NCBI GenBank assembly: GCA_904395885.1
Contig: CAJFOF010000053.1
Span: 1 to 64,000, forward strand
From: an uncultured Lachnospiraceae bacterium
GTDB lineage: Bacteria; Bacillota; Clostridia; Lachnospirales; Lachnospiraceae
DNA: 64,000 nucleotides
Reading direction: 5' to 3'
Shown here: positions 17,058 to 26,412 of the stretch, piece after piece
Numbering within the stretch: the stretch's first letter is position 1
Layout: every line of letters begins with the position of its first letter
Position numbers and translations under genes: made by a program
Notes under the pieces: generated by a model
Told to the model about the DNA's origin: nothing
The model's input: the letters and a program-made list of their open reading frames with translations, nothing else
Database searches by the model: none

Positions 17058-18425
17058 TTGAATCAAACAGCAGACAGAACAGCGGTTTTCGAGACCATGC
17101 CCATACGGCAGGCAGTGTGCAGGCAGATTATACCTGCCATTGCAAGCCAGATGATCGCACTGATTTATAACCTGGCGGATACGTATTTTGTGGGAATGCT
17201 GAATGATCCCAACCAGACGGCTGCAATTACAGTGGTGTATTCGTCTTTCGTTATGCTGACAGCGATTTCCAATCTGTTCGGCGTAGGAGGGGCCAGTGCC
17301 CTTTCGAGAGCACTTGGAATGAAACGGGAGGAGGACGCCCGGGAAATTGCGGTTTTGTCATTCTGGGGAGGGCTGGCCAGTGCCGTTTTGTTTTGTACGC
17401 TGTTTCTGGTGTTTGCACGTCCAATTCTTGTCTTGTGCGGTGCTACGCCGGAGATCTACGATATTGCTTTTGAGTATGCGCTGTGGGCGGTGGTAATCGG
17501 AGGGCCGGGAACCATTCTCAATACGCTGCTGGCTAATCTGGTGAGAGCTGAGGGGAGCGCGGCTGCGGCTGCATTCGGCGTCTCAATGGGGGGAATTTTA
17601 AACACCATCCTGGATCCGTTTTTTGTTCTCCCTCAGTTTTTGGACATGGGAGCACGTGGAGCGGGGGCTGCAACAGCGATTTCCAATCTGTCTGCTGTTC
17701 TGTATTTTTTTATATACATTGCCTTAAGACAGGGGAGTACGGTTGTGAATATCGGTCCGGCCCGGCTTCGGTGTGCAGGACGCCATCTCAAAACGGTTTT
17801 GTTGGCAGGATTTCCATCGGCGGTTCAGTATGCTTTGACAGTCGTCGCGATTGCAGCTCAGTCCAGATTTGTCTCCCAGTACACAACAGAAGCTATGGCA
17901 GCTCTCGGAATCGTGAAAAAGCTGGATCAGCTTCCGCTGTATTTTTCAATAGGAGTGTCCAGTGGTCTTCTTCCGCTTCTGGCTTACAACTATTCTGCCG
18001 GAAATCAGGAGAGAAGAAGGAGAGCCTTCCGCTTTGGAACCGGGGTCTCTCTGTCCTTTTCCCTGCTCTGCCTGATTGTGTATGAGATTTTTGCGCCCAG
18101 CCTTGCAACACTATTTATCAGTGATCCGGAGACTGTCAGGTACAGTGCGGATTTCCTTCGCAGGATGGTGACAGCCATGCCCATGATGTCCGTCTGCTAT
18201 CCAATGATTATACAGTTTCAGGCTATGGGAAAGTTTAAGGAGTCCCTGGTATGTTCTGTCCTGAGAAAAGGGGTACTGGACATCCCCCTTCTCTTTTTGA
18301 TGAACGGACTGCTGGGACTGTACGGCTGCATGTGGGTGCAGCCGATTGTGGATACGATTTCTCTGATCGCGGCAGGAATTTTTTGCCTGCGTCTAAAGCG
18401 GGCTGAGGGAGAGTATGAGAATTGA
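17058..18425 (+). CDS. MATE-family efflux transporter
   Basis: This is a 455-residue protein with about twelve membrane helices and internal repeat symmetry, typical of MATE cation-coupled exporters of drugs and metabolites. Visible family features are the N-terminal YNLADTYFVG segment and the start of the second half with VKKLDQLP and YNYSAGN. Translation starts at TTG 17058, with AGGAGG seven bases upstream. It overlaps the following HD gene by 11 bases. Unlike the MATE gene at 37.9 kb it has no leader region. Confidence 0.92.
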   Translation: MNQTADRTAVFETMPIRQAVCRQIIPAIASQMIALIYNLADTYFVGMLNDPNQTAAITVVYSSFVMLTAISNLFGVGGASALSRALGMKREEDAREIAVLSFWGGLASAVLFCTLFLVFARPILVLCGATPEIYDIAFEYALWAVVIGGPGTILNTLLANLVRAEGSAAAAAFGVSMGGILNTILDPFFVLPQFLDMGARGAGAATAISNLSAVLYFFIYIALRQGSTVVNIGPARLRCAGRHLKTVLLAGFPSAVQYALTVVAIAAQSRFVSQYTTEAMAALGIVKKLDQLPLYFSIGVSSGLLPLLAYNYSAGNQERRRRAFRFGTGVSLSFSLLCLIVYEIFAPSLATLFISDPETVRYSADFLRRMVTAMPMMSVCYPMIIQFQAMGKFKESLVCSVLRKGVLDIPLLFLMNGLLGLYGCMWVQPIVDTISLIAAGIFCLRLKRAEGEYEN

Positions 18426-19479
18426 TTTTGTTTTTGACGGGAAAGGAAATAAGATGATGTACAGATCTATTTATTGCAGCAGCCTTCCGGCCATTGTTGA
18501 AAAGCTGGCTGATACGCCTGCCATGAAGCGGCTGGCAGATATCAGCATGCACTGCGGCTGTGACCGTGCTGATTTTGCAACCTATCACCACATACGCGGC
18601 CCTTATTCCCGATATCTTCACAGCCTTGGCGTAGCAGGAATCGTATGGAATTTTACCGGAGACCTTACACAGGCTTCCGCTGGTCTTCTTCACGATATTG
18701 CCACCCCTGTGTTCGCTCATACCATTGACTTTATGAACCGGGATTATATGAATCAGGAATCGACAGAAGAAAAGACCCGGGCAGTTATAGAAAATTCAAA
18801 AGAGATTATGGAGATTTTATATCAATACGATATCGATATTTCTGAGGTTGCCGATTACCACCGATATCCGGTGGCAGATAATGATACGCCTATGCTGTCG
18901 GCAGACCGGCTGGAATATACCCTCGGAAATGCTTATCTGGTATATCGGAGAGAATTGACGGAAATACAGGAGATTTACCGGGATCTTTTTGTTGCTGAAA
19001 ACGAGGACAAGGCTCCCGAACTGTGCTTCTGTACCCTGGAAGCTGCAAAAAGGTTCACCAAAATCTCATTGAAAAATTCTTTTTGGTTTGTTTCAGACGA
19101 AGAGCGATTTGCTATGCAGTATCTGGCAGACATGATGAAGACTGCAATCCGAAGCGGAGATATCCTGCCGGAAGATCTAATGAAAACGGAAACAGAAGTT
19201 ATCAGAAAGCTGGAGCAGGGCAGGAGCGTGAGCGGCTTGTGGAGAACCTACACAAAGCTGCGCGCTGTGGAAGCCTGCCGCCAGAAACGAGAAGACCGAT
19301 ACTGCGTCAGAATCTCTGCCAAAAAGCGTTATATCAATCCGCTTGTATTGATAAAAGATACGCCGGTGAGAATCAGCGAGGCCGATAGGGATATAAAAAG
19401 AGAGATAGAGGAATTTTTAGAGTTTTCTTACGATAGCTGGCTTTCAGCAGAAGAAGACTGCACTGTAGTTACCAGATAG
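18415..19479 (+). CDS. HD-domain phosphohydrolase
   Basis: This is a 354-residue protein with an HD metal-dependent hydrolase domain. The HD pair is in AGLLHDIATPVFAH (about residues 86-99), and an upstream histidine lies in the FATYHHIRGPYSRYLHSLG segment (about residues 57-75). This arrangement is shared with dGTPase-like and nucleotide phosphohydrolase members. It starts inside the end of the MATE gene; an alternative ATG with its own AGGA site is at 18454. The substrate cannot be predicted. Confidence 0.85.
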   Translation: MRIDFVFDGKGNKMMYRSIYCSSLPAIVEKLADTPAMKRLADISMHCGCDRADFATYHHIRGPYSRYLHSLGVAGIVWNFTGDLTQASAGLLHDIATPVFAHTIDFMNRDYMNQESTEEKTRAVIENSKEIMEILYQYDIDISEVADYHRYPVADNDTPMLSADRLEYTLGNAYLVYRRELTEIQEIYRDLFVAENEDKAPELCFCTLEAAKRFTKISLKNSFWFVSDEERFAMQYLADMMKTAIRSGDILPEDLMKTETEVIRKLEQGRSVSGLWRTYTKLRAVEACRQKREDRYCVRISAKKRYINPLVLIKDTPVRISEADRDIKREIEEFLEFSYDSWLSAEEDCTVVTR

Positions 19480-19506
19480 AAGCCATTATGAAAGGAGGGC
19501 AAAACT

Positions 19507-19857
19507 GTGGAAACCATAAAAGAGATCGCCGGCACACCAGCAAAAGAGCTGCCTGCATGCCCGGTGGAAACGACTTTGATGTTAATCAGCGACAAATGGA
19601 AAGTATTGATTTTGCGTGATCTGCTGCCGGGAACAAAGCGATTTGGAGAATTGAAAAAATCCATCGGACACGTATCCCAGAAAGTTTTAACCTCTCAGCT
19701 TCGCCAGATGGAAGAAAGCGGTTTGATTACCCGCACAGTTTATCCGGAAGTGCCGCCTCGCGTGGAATATGCGCTGACAGAGGTGGGGTATAGTCTCAAA
19801 CCGGTTTTAGATGCTATGTGGGAGTGGGGAGAAAAATACAAAGCTCAAAATACTTAA
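19507..19857 (+). CDS. HxlR-family transcriptional regulator
   Basis: This 116-residue winged-helix regulator has the HxlR signature: a conserved N-terminal cysteine in CPVETTL, then LISDKWKVLILRDLLPG, RFGELKKSIGHVSQKVLTSQLRQME and the wing VEYALTEVG. Members often sense electrophiles or aldehydes through the cysteine. It follows the HD gene by 27 bases behind AAAGGAGGG and may control the MATE-HD pair upstream. Confidence 0.93.
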   Translation: METIKEIAGTPAKELPACPVETTLMLISDKWKVLILRDLLPGTKRFGELKKSIGHVSQKVLTSQLRQMEESGLITRTVYPEVPPRVEYALTEVGYSLKPVLDAMWEWGEKYKAQNT

Positions 19858-19878
19858 AGAGAGAAAGGACGGGCAGAT

Positions 19879-20721
19879 ATGATGGAAAGGACAGACCGCA
19901 TAAAGGCAGTGATCTGTGATGTGGACGGAACTCTTCTCACCAGCCAGGGAGTTGTCTCTCCGATTACAGGCGCAGCCATTAAAAATCTCAGGAGTCAGGG
20001 GATCCTTTTTGGGATTGCTACCGGGAGAGATGCCAAGAGTGTGGTGGATCTTCTGGGAGAGTGGGGGATTGAAGGACAGGCGGATATTATCATTGGTTCT
20101 GGCGGAGCAGAAATCCGGGATCTGGCGTTGGGGATCCAGCGATCCAGTTTCCCTCTGGAAGGCAGCCTGATCTGGGAGATCATGGACCATTATCAGGATA
20201 TGGACGTCACTTTCGTTGTCCCTTACGAGGGTGTCCTCTATGCGCCAAAGGAAGACGAAAGGGTAAAAAATCTGTCCAGGATCGATAAAATTCCTTATAA
20301 AATTGTGGATTTCGGCGAGTTTTTGAAAACCCCCAGGCCGAAGGTGATGATCGTCTGCCAGCCGGAGTATATGGATGCTGTGATTGAGAGAAGCAGGACT
20401 TTCCGCAATGACCAGTATAAGTGTGCGGCCCTGAGGACAGCCAGTATCCTCTTTGAATACATGGATCCCAGAATTTCTAAGACTCAGGGGCTTGCAGAGG
20501 CGGCAAAGCTTCACGGTTTTTCCATGGAAAATATCTGTACATTCGGAGACGCAGACAATGACTGGGATATGACCCAAAATGCCGGGATCGGCGTCGCTAT
20601 GGCCAACGGCAGCGAGAAGACCAAAAGCGCTGCAGACTATATTACAGACGACAATGATCACGACGGTATCGGAAATTTTATTAATCGTTTTATTCTGAAG
20701 ACAGGAGGTGAGGGACAATGA
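19879..20721 (+). CDS. Cof-type HAD-IIB phosphatase
   Basis: This 280-residue HAD hydrolase has the nucleophile motif DVDGTLLTS (about residues 13-21), the motif II region IATGRD, and motif III/IV GDADNDWDMTQNAG with the Mg-binding aspartates. The IIB cap lies between them. Such enzymes dephosphorylate sugar phosphates or cofactors such as PLP or flavin precursors. It overlaps the next gene by 4 bases. Confidence 0.93.
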   Translation: MMERTDRIKAVICDVDGTLLTSQGVVSPITGAAIKNLRSQGILFGIATGRDAKSVVDLLGEWGIEGQADIIIGSGGAEIRDLALGIQRSSFPLEGSLIWEIMDHYQDMDVTFVVPYEGVLYAPKEDERVKNLSRIDKIPYKIVDFGEFLKTPRPKVMIVCQPEYMDAVIERSRTFRNDQYKCAALRTASILFEYMDPRISKTQGLAEAAKLHGFSMENICTFGDADNDWDMTQNAGIGVAMANGSEKTKSAADYITDDNDHDGIGNFINRFILKTGGEGQ

Positions 20722-21764
20722 GATACCCGAAAAATTTGCCCCTTGACGGAACAATAGGCTTTGTGGCCCCCTCTTTTGGGTGCAACATTGAACCGTATCG
20801 GACGGCTTTTGACAATGCTCTGAAAATTTTTCAAAAGAAGGGTCATAAAATTGTGCTGGGACCCAACTGCTATGCAGGCTGTGGAGTTGGAATCAGCAAT
20901 ACGCCTCAGGCCTGCGGAAAAGAGCTGACAGAGAGTTATTGCAGCAAGGACAGTGACGCTCTGATCTCCTGCGGAGGCGGAGAATTAATGTGCGAGATTC
21001 TGGATTACGTGGATTTTGAGGCCATCCGAAAAGCAGATCCGAAATGGTACATGGGGTATTCAGACAATACGAATTTTACGTTTCTCCTTGCTACTCTGTG
21101 CGATACAGCCGCCGTATACGGCCCCTGTGCAGCCGCCTTTGGTATGGAACCCTGGCACGAATCCCTTGGGGATGCCTACGGAATCCTGACCGGGCAGGTG
21201 ACCGGAGTAACCGGGTATGAATTGTGGGAGAAAGAATCTCAAAAGAGCGAAGATAATCCCCTGGCTCCTTACAATGTGACGGAACCGAGAAAGATCCGGT
21301 GCTTTTTAGGGGGAAAAGAGATTTCCAAAGCAGAGGCCGATATCCGGATATCGGGACGGCTCATCGGCGGCTGCGTTGACTGCCTGGTCAATCTGATGGG
21401 AACCTGTTACGACAGGGGGGCCGAGTTTGCCGAAAAATATCGGGAGGACGGATTGATCTGGTTTCTGGAATCCTGCGATCTGAATGTTATGGCGATCAGA
21501 AGGGCAGTCTGGGAGATGAAGCATGGCGGATGGTTCCAGAACGTAAAGGGATTTCTGATCGGACGCCCCTACTGTCACGGGCAGGAGATGATGGGGCTGG
21601 ATCAGTATCAGGCAGTTCTGGCCCAGCTTGAAGAGTACGGTGTGCCGGTGATCATGGACCTGGATCTGGGGCATCTGCCTCCGATGATGCCGATGATCTG
21701 CGGAGCCTGCGCCGATGTTTCCGTAAAAGATGGTCAGATTACAATTGAATACAGGCAATGCTAG
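20718..21764 (+). CDS. LD-carboxypeptidase family protein (peptidase S66)
   Basis: This 348-residue cytoplasmic serine peptidase resembles LdcA/MccF. The catalytic serine lies in MGYSDNTNF (about residue 115), the Glu in WFLESCD, and the His in GRPYCHGQE. LdcA trims tetrapeptides in peptidoglycan recycling, while MccF cleaves microcin C-like nucleotidyl peptides. Sequence alone does not separate the two. It is coupled to the HAD gene and followed by a strong terminator. Confidence 0.92.
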   Translation: MRYPKNLPLDGTIGFVAPSFGCNIEPYRTAFDNALKIFQKKGHKIVLGPNCYAGCGVGISNTPQACGKELTESYCSKDSDALISCGGGELMCEILDYVDFEAIRKADPKWYMGYSDNTNFTFLLATLCDTAAVYGPCAAAFGMEPWHESLGDAYGILTGQVTGVTGYELWEKESQKSEDNPLAPYNVTEPRKIRCFLGGKEISKAEADIRISGRLIGGCVDCLVNLMGTCYDRGAEFAEKYREDGLIWFLESCDLNVMAIRRAVWEMKHGGWFQNVKGFLIGRPYCHGQEMMGLDQYQAVLAQLEEYGVPVIMDLDLGHLPPMMPMICGACADVSVKDGQITIEYRQC

Positions 21765-21769
21765 ACAGA

Positions 21770-21809
21770 CAGAGGCAGGAGCATCGGTGTTGCTCCTGCC
21801 TCTGTTTTT
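21770..21809 (+). terminator. Terminator of the S66 peptidase operon
   Basis: A perfect 14-bp stem (21770-21783 with 21791-21804) with a 7-base loop is followed by TTTTT. Confidence 0.92.
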
Positions 21810-21841
21810 ACATACAAAGAAACCCGGCGCTGTGATTCTGG

Positions 21842-21869
21842 TCATAAATCGGACAGGGCCTCATATATT
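21842..21869 (+). promoter_or_regulatory. Sigma-E-like promoter of the spoIIIA operon
   Basis: TCATAAA (21842-21848) and CATATATT (21862-21869) are separated by 13 bases. This is close to the mother-cell sigma-E consensus (TCATATT, 13-15 bases, CATACAnT). It lies 20 bases before spoIIIAA, a sigma-E regulon member in Bacillus subtilis. Confidence 0.6.
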
Positions 21870-21888
21870 AGGGTAAAGGAGTGAGGCT

Positions 21889-22866
21889 ATGAAAAAGAAG
21901 GATGAGATCTTAAGGATGTTTCCGGCAAATCTGAGAGGGATTTTGGCACAGGTGCCGGGAGATTATGAAGATGTCCAGGAGATCCGCCTTAGAGCGGGAG
22001 AACCTCTTTTATTGGTGAAAGACGGCAGAGAATACTATATTTCGCCTACCGGAAAACTGGAGAAACGGCTTTGCCGGGCAGCAGCCATCACACCGGATCA
22101 GATAAGAGAGACCGTTGAATATATGAGCAGCTATTCTCTCTACGCTTTTGAAGAAGAGCTGCGTCAGGGCTTTTTGACCCTTCAGGGCGGTCACCGTGTC
22201 GGTCTGGCAGGGCAGGCCGTTTTGGAGGGAGGAAGAATCAAGACGCTGAAATATATTTCATTTTTGAATGTGCGGATTTCCCATCAAAAAAAGGGCTGTG
22301 CGGAGAAGGTGCTTCCTTTTTTATGCAGGGAGGGTGAGGTGCTTTCCACCCTTTTCGTCTCTCCTCCCCGATGCGGAAAAACTACCATTCTTCGAGATCT
22401 GATCCGCCTGATTTCAAATGGAGAAGGGATCACCCGGGGAATGACCGTAGGCGTAGTGGATGAACGGTCAGAACTGGGGGCCTGCTATCAGGGAGTTCCC
22501 CAGAATGATCTGGGGATACGGACGGATGTGCTGGACTGCTGCCCGAAAGCCAGCGGCATGATGATGCTGATCCGAAGCATGGCTCCGGAAGCGGTGGCAG
22601 TAGACGAGATTGGCAGCAGAGAAGATCTGGAAGCCATCGAATATGCCAGAAACTGCGGCTGCCGTCTGCTGGCGACAGTTCATGGCAATTCCATTGAAGA
22701 TTTAAAGGAAAAACCGGTGCTAAGGAAACTGGTGGAGGAGAAGACATTTGACCGGTATGTGGTCTTGAGCAGCCGGCTCCACGCCGGGACGCTGGAAGCC
22801 GTTTACGATTCCAGAGGGACTCCAATCTATGAAAGCTGCAGGGAAAAGGAAGGGCTGGCGGTATGA
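21889..22866 (+). CDS. spoIIIAA: Stage III sporulation protein AA
   Basis: SpoIIIAA is the secretion-type ATPase of the SpoIIIA-SpoIIQ channel that connects mother cell and forespore. The 325-residue protein has an N-terminal regulatory part, then a Walker A-like PPRCGKTTILRDLIR (about residues 164-178), the VDERSE and AVDEIGS acidic blocks and HGNS. It is the first gene of the eight-gene operon and overlaps spoIIIAB by 4 bases. Confidence 0.96.
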   Translation: MKKKDEILRMFPANLRGILAQVPGDYEDVQEIRLRAGEPLLLVKDGREYYISPTGKLEKRLCRAAAITPDQIRETVEYMSSYSLYAFEEELRQGFLTLQGGHRVGLAGQAVLEGGRIKTLKYISFLNVRISHQKKGCAEKVLPFLCREGEVLSTLFVSPPRCGKTTILRDLIRLISNGEGITRGMTVGVVDERSELGACYQGVPQNDLGIRTDVLDCCPKASGMMMLIRSMAPEAVAVDEIGSREDLEAIEYARNCGCRLLATVHGNSIEDLKEKPVLRKLVEEKTFDRYVVLSSRLHAGTLEAVYDSRGTPIYESCREKEGLAV

Positions 22867-23378
22867 TCAAGGCAGCAGGGGCCTTTCTCATCTGCCTGGG
22901 GGCAGCCGGCCTTGGCTGGCAGATGGCTTTTTTGTGGAAAGAACGGCTGGAACTTTTGATCGCTCTCAGGCGGCTTATCTACTATCTGAAAGGGGAGATC
23001 CTTTATGGGCACGGGACTCTGGCAGAGGCTCTTCTTCAGTCAGGGAGAAAAGCGGGAGGCCCTTTTGGAGAAATGTTTGAGAGAGCGGCAGAGCGGCTGG
23101 AATTTAGAGACGGAACGCCGTTTTCGCAGATATGGAGAAGCGAGGCAGACAAGCTGGCAAGACTGCCGTTGCTTTCCGATGACTGGGAGCGTTTAAAGGC
23201 CCTGGGGGACAGCCTGGGCTACCTGGATCTTACCATGCAGGAGAGAACCCTTCTTCTTTATCTGGAGCAGTTGGATGAATCGATTGGTTATCTGAAAGAA
23301 CATAAAAGGGAGAAATGCCGCCTGTATATGAGTCTGGGAATTATGGGAGGCCTTTTTCTTACCATTACATTTCTCTAA
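22863..23378 (+). CDS. spoIIIAB: Stage III sporulation protein AB
   Basis: This 171-residue membrane protein has an N-terminal helix (residues 3-20) and a C-terminal helix (ILGIMGGLFLTITFL type), with helical cytosolic sequence between. The middle part resembles type II secretion GspF-like proteins. Its position after spoIIIAA and its length identify it. It forms part of the feeding-tube complex in the mother cell membrane. Confidence 0.95.
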   Translation: MIKAAGAFLICLGAAGLGWQMAFLWKERLELLIALRRLIYYLKGEILYGHGTLAEALLQSGRKAGGPFGEMFERAAERLEFRDGTPFSQIWRSEADKLARLPLLSDDWERLKALGDSLGYLDLTMQERTLLLYLEQLDESIGYLKEHKREKCRLYMSLGIMGGLFLTITFL

Positions 23379-23399
23379 CGGAAATGGGAGGGAGGGGCG

Positions 23400-23594
23400 A
23401 TGGGAGTCAATCTGATTTTTAAAATTGCCGCTGTGGGAATTTTGGTCTCGGTGATCTGCCAGGTGTTAAAGCACAGCGGCCGGGAGGAACAGGCCTTTTT
23501 GACCAGTCTGGCCGGATTGGTGCTGGTGCTGTTCTGGATGGTCCCATATATTTATGAATTGTTTGAAACCATTAAAGAACTGTTCTCTTTGTAA
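23400..23594 (+). CDS. spoIIIAC: Stage III sporulation protein AC
   Basis: This 64-residue protein has two membrane helices joined by a KHSGREEQA-like polar turn, the length and pattern of SpoIIIAC. It probably forms part of the membrane base of the SpoIIIA channel together with SpoIIIAD. GGGAGGGAGGGG precedes the ATG. Confidence 0.95.
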   Translation: MGVNLIFKIAAVGILVSVICQVLKHSGREEQAFLTSLAGLVLVLFWMVPYIYELFETIKELFSL

Positions 23595-23617
23595 AGGCGC
23601 ATGCCGGGAGGTGGCCA

Positions 23618-24004
23618 ATGACAGTGATAGCGATGGCGGCTGTGGGAATCACAGCGGTGATGCTGGCAGTACAGTTCAAAGCGCTGAAAGGAGAATATGG
23701 AATCTACCTTACGGCAGCTGCATGTCTGTTTATTTTTTCTTATGGAATCAGAAGGATGGATACCATACTGGAGGGTCTCAGAAGAATTCAGGAATATATA
23801 AAAATTGACCAGGTCTACCTTACGGCGCTGATTAAAATGATCGGAATCGCCTACGTGGCGGAATTTTCTTCCGGAATCTGTCGGGACTCCGGATACAGCG
23901 CGATCGGGACCCAGATAGAGATATTTGGAAAATTGTCCATTTTAGCGGTCAGCATGCCGATTATTCTGGCGCTGCTGGAAACGTTGGAGGGATTTCTCTC
24001 ATGA
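23618..24004 (+). CDS. spoIIIAD: Stage III sporulation protein AD
   Basis: This is a 128-residue integral membrane protein. Its second half carries the AYVAEFSSGICRDSGYSAIG block typical of SpoIIIAD. It is paralogous to the AC layout with additional helices. The stop overlaps the spoIIIAE start by 4 bases. Confidence 0.95.
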   Translation: MTVIAMAAVGITAVMLAVQFKALKGEYGIYLTAAACLFIFSYGIRRMDTILEGLRRIQEYIKIDQVYLTALIKMIGIAYVAEFSSGICRDSGYSAIGTQIEIFGKLSILAVSMPIILALLETLEGFLS

Positions 24005-25197
24005 CCAAAAGACAGAGACGGAGCGTTGCAGTCAGCCTGTTTCTGGCCGCAGCTATGGCCATGGCACTTCCATTTTTTTCTTTTGGGGAAAACAGGACAG
24101 GGTCAGAGGACTCGGATTTCTCAGAACTGTTATCGGAGCCAGAGATTGAGGAATTCGGTCTGGAGGAGATCGAAGAGTATCTGGGGCAGAATCAGCCGGA
24201 AGGAATCCGCCTGTCCTTTACGGAATTGGCGAAGGACATATTGGCCGGGGATTTTAAACAGGCTGGAATCAAAGTTGGGACAGCAGTAAGAGATGGGCTG
24301 GTATCTGAAGTGGGACAGGGAAGCAGACTCTTGATTCAGGTGATGCTTTTGGGGCTTGTGGGAGCCGTTTTCTCTGGATTTTCCGGGGTCTTTTCCGGGA
24401 GCCAGATATCAGAGACCGGATTTTTTGTCACCTATCTGTTGCTGTTTACCTGCTTGGCGGCCGGATTTTATCAGAGTCTGAAAATCGCCTCTGACGTTCT
24501 CAACCATCTCCTGAATTTTATGAAAGTACTGCTCCCGGCTTTTTTTCTGGCAGTAGCTTTTTCCGGGGGAAGTATTTCCAGTGGTGCTCTCTATGAAACG
24601 ACCCTGGGAATGATAGGGATTTTTCAGGGAATCTGTCTCATGGCAGGCCTTCCCCTGATAAAAATGTATGCTCTTTTGGTTCTTGCAGGAAAAATTTCCA
24701 GAGAAGACAGTATTTCCCGGCTGACAGAGCTGATTGGCCAGATTGTCCGATGGGGCCTAAAGACTATGGTGGGACTGATGATGGGTTTTCAACTGATTCA
24801 GGCTATGGTTCTTCCAAGTTTGGACGCAGCGGGACAGACCGGACTGATCAGACTGATCGAGGCGGTTCCCGGAGTCGGTCAGGGGGCCAGGAGTGTGACC
24901 CAGGTGATCCTCGGATCCGGGGTTTTGATAAAAAATTCTATAGGTGCCGCCGGAGCAGTGGTGATAGGTGCAATAGCGGTTCTGCCTCTTCTCAAGCTAG
25001 CGGTGCTGGCACTTTTATACCACGGTGCCGCCGCTTTGCTGGAGCCAGTATGCGACAAAAGAGTGGTTAGCTGCATTCAGGGAATATCAGAGGCCCACAA
25101 ATTGCTGATTCATCTAATCTGGACAGCCCTTCTCTTGTTTGCCGTGAGTCTGGCGATTGTTTGTGCCTCTACGAATGTTACATATTTTGCAGGGTGA
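24001..25197 (+). CDS. spoIIIAE: Stage III sporulation protein AE
   Basis: This 398-residue polytopic membrane protein has an N-terminal signal-like helix, then an acidic segment (about residues 30-65) and about seven further helices. The GVGQGARSVTQVILGSGVLIKNSIGAAG block near residue 300 is a family marker. It is the largest membrane part of the SpoIIIA complex. Confidence 0.95.
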   Translation: MTKRQRRSVAVSLFLAAAMAMALPFFSFGENRTGSEDSDFSELLSEPEIEEFGLEEIEEYLGQNQPEGIRLSFTELAKDILAGDFKQAGIKVGTAVRDGLVSEVGQGSRLLIQVMLLGLVGAVFSGFSGVFSGSQISETGFFVTYLLLFTCLAAGFYQSLKIASDVLNHLLNFMKVLLPAFFLAVAFSGGSISSGALYETTLGMIGIFQGICLMAGLPLIKMYALLVLAGKISREDSISRLTELIGQIVRWGLKTMVGLMMGFQLIQAMVLPSLDAAGQTGLIRLIEAVPGVGQGARSVTQVILGSGVLIKNSIGAAGAVVIGAIAVLPLLKLAVLALLYHGAAALLEPVCDKRVVSCIQGISEAHKLLIHLIWTALLLFAVSLAIVCASTNVTYFAG

Positions 25198-25201
25198 GAA
25201 A

Positions 25202-25828
25202 ATGAAAGGAATCTTAGAGTGGGTAAAGCAGATCGCCTGTTATATGGTGTTAGTGACGGTGCTGGCAGATCTGCTCCCCAAAAAGAATTATGAGAAATAT
25301 TTCCGCCTGTTTGCAGGGCTGGTGTTGATTCTTCTGGTGATCCAGCCGGTAACCGGCCCCCTGAAACTGGATAGGCAGATCTTAAAAATGTTTGAAGGGA
25401 TTCAGTATGAGGGGATGGCGGGGGAATTTCGCCAGAGAGCATCGGAGATGGAGGAGGAACGATTTCAGAAGATCACAGAAGGGTATGCCGGACTGATTGA
25501 GGACGATATTGAGGCCATGGCAAGACAGGAAGGGGCTTTCGGAGCTGAAGCCCGTGTAATAATTGAACAAGATCCTGAGAAGGACGGCTATGGTGAGATA
25601 CAGGCAGTGCAGTTGACTCTCTGGAAGAAGGAGGAAAGCCGGGAAGCGGCGGCCGGAGTACAGGCAGCGGGAATCACTGTAGAGGAGATTACTTTGGATG
25701 ACTCTGAGCGAACATCTGAACCTGGGGAGACAGTCCCAGTGGATCCAGCAGGGCTTAAGCTGAGAAGTCAGATCGCAGATAAATATGGATTGGAGGAAGA
25801 CCATGTGGAAATTCAATGGGAAAATTAA
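25202..25828 (+). CDS. spoIIIAF: Stage III sporulation protein AF
   Basis: This 208-residue protein has two N-terminal helices (residues about 8-25 and 37-55) and a soluble domain with a ring-building-like fold in known structures. The ATG at 25202 follows GGGTGAG and lies 4 bases after spoIIIAE, so it is preferred over an upstream in-frame codon inside spoIIIAE. The C-terminus overlaps spoIIIAG. Confidence 0.94.
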   Translation: MKGILEWVKQIACYMVLVTVLADLLPKKNYEKYFRLFAGLVLILLVIQPVTGPLKLDRQILKMFEGIQYEGMAGEFRQRASEMEEERFQKITEGYAGLIEDDIEAMARQEGAFGAEARVIIEQDPEKDGYGEIQAVQLTLWKKEESREAAAGVQAAGITVEEITLDDSERTSEPGETVPVDPAGLKLRSQIADKYGLEEDHVEIQWEN

Positions 25829-26399
25829 AAAAGAGCAATGGCTCCTTCTTCTCCTGGCAGGGGCAGTTCTGATGATTCTTGCCATGCCTGCTGGACAGAG
25901 CCAGGAAAAAGGGACTCTCTATGATACTGGCACCTCCGGAACAGAGGGCGGGAAAGCGGAGGGAATGCCCGGGAGCGGGGGTACCGCCACCTTTGGAGAT
26001 AATTCCTATGTGGCCAGTCTGGAAGAGCGGGTCAAGGAAATCCTGAAAAATGTGGAAGGAGTAGGTCAGGTGGATGTTATGATTGCCCTGAAATCTACGG
26101 AAGAGAAGGTGCTCCAGACTGATCAGAGCACCTCATCCTCTTCCACAAAAGAGCAGGATTCATCAGGCGGAAACAGGGAGATCCTTCAGTCGGATTCCGA
26201 AGAAACGACGGTTTTGACAGACAGCGGGGAAGGAAACCAGCCGATCATCCAAAAAGAATTGTATCCGGAAATATCCGGCATCGTGATCAGTGCTTCCGGC
26301 GGGGGAAGTCCTCAAATAGAAGCGGAAATTTCTGAAGCAATGGAAGCATTATTTGGCCTTCCCGCACATAAAATAAAAGTGTTAAAGCGGGTGGAATAA
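25803..26399 (+). CDS. spoIIIAG: Stage III sporulation protein AG
   Basis: This 198-residue protein has one membrane helix (about residues 13-30), a Gly/Ser-rich linker and a C-terminal ring-forming domain with VGQVDVMIALKST and PEISGIVISASGG. SpoIIIAG assembles a large ring in the space between the two membranes. The middle carries a low-complexity Ser/Thr-rich insert (about residues 105-125), as is common in clostridial forms. Confidence 0.95.
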   Translation: MWKFNGKIKKEQWLLLLLAGAVLMILAMPAGQSQEKGTLYDTGTSGTEGGKAEGMPGSGGTATFGDNSYVASLEERVKEILKNVEGVGQVDVMIALKSTEEKVLQTDQSTSSSSTKEQDSSGGNREILQSDSEETTVLTDSGEGNQPIIQKELYPEISGIVISASGGGSPQIEAEISEAMEALFGLPAHKIKVLKRVE

Positions 26400-26412
26400 A
26401 GGAGCGAGGGAA

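Noticed and set aside
19807..20754. Long minus-strand open frame of 315 codons
   Set aside because: It is antisense to the Cof phosphatase gene, shows no family motif and has no ribosome site. The plus-strand gene explains the codon pattern.
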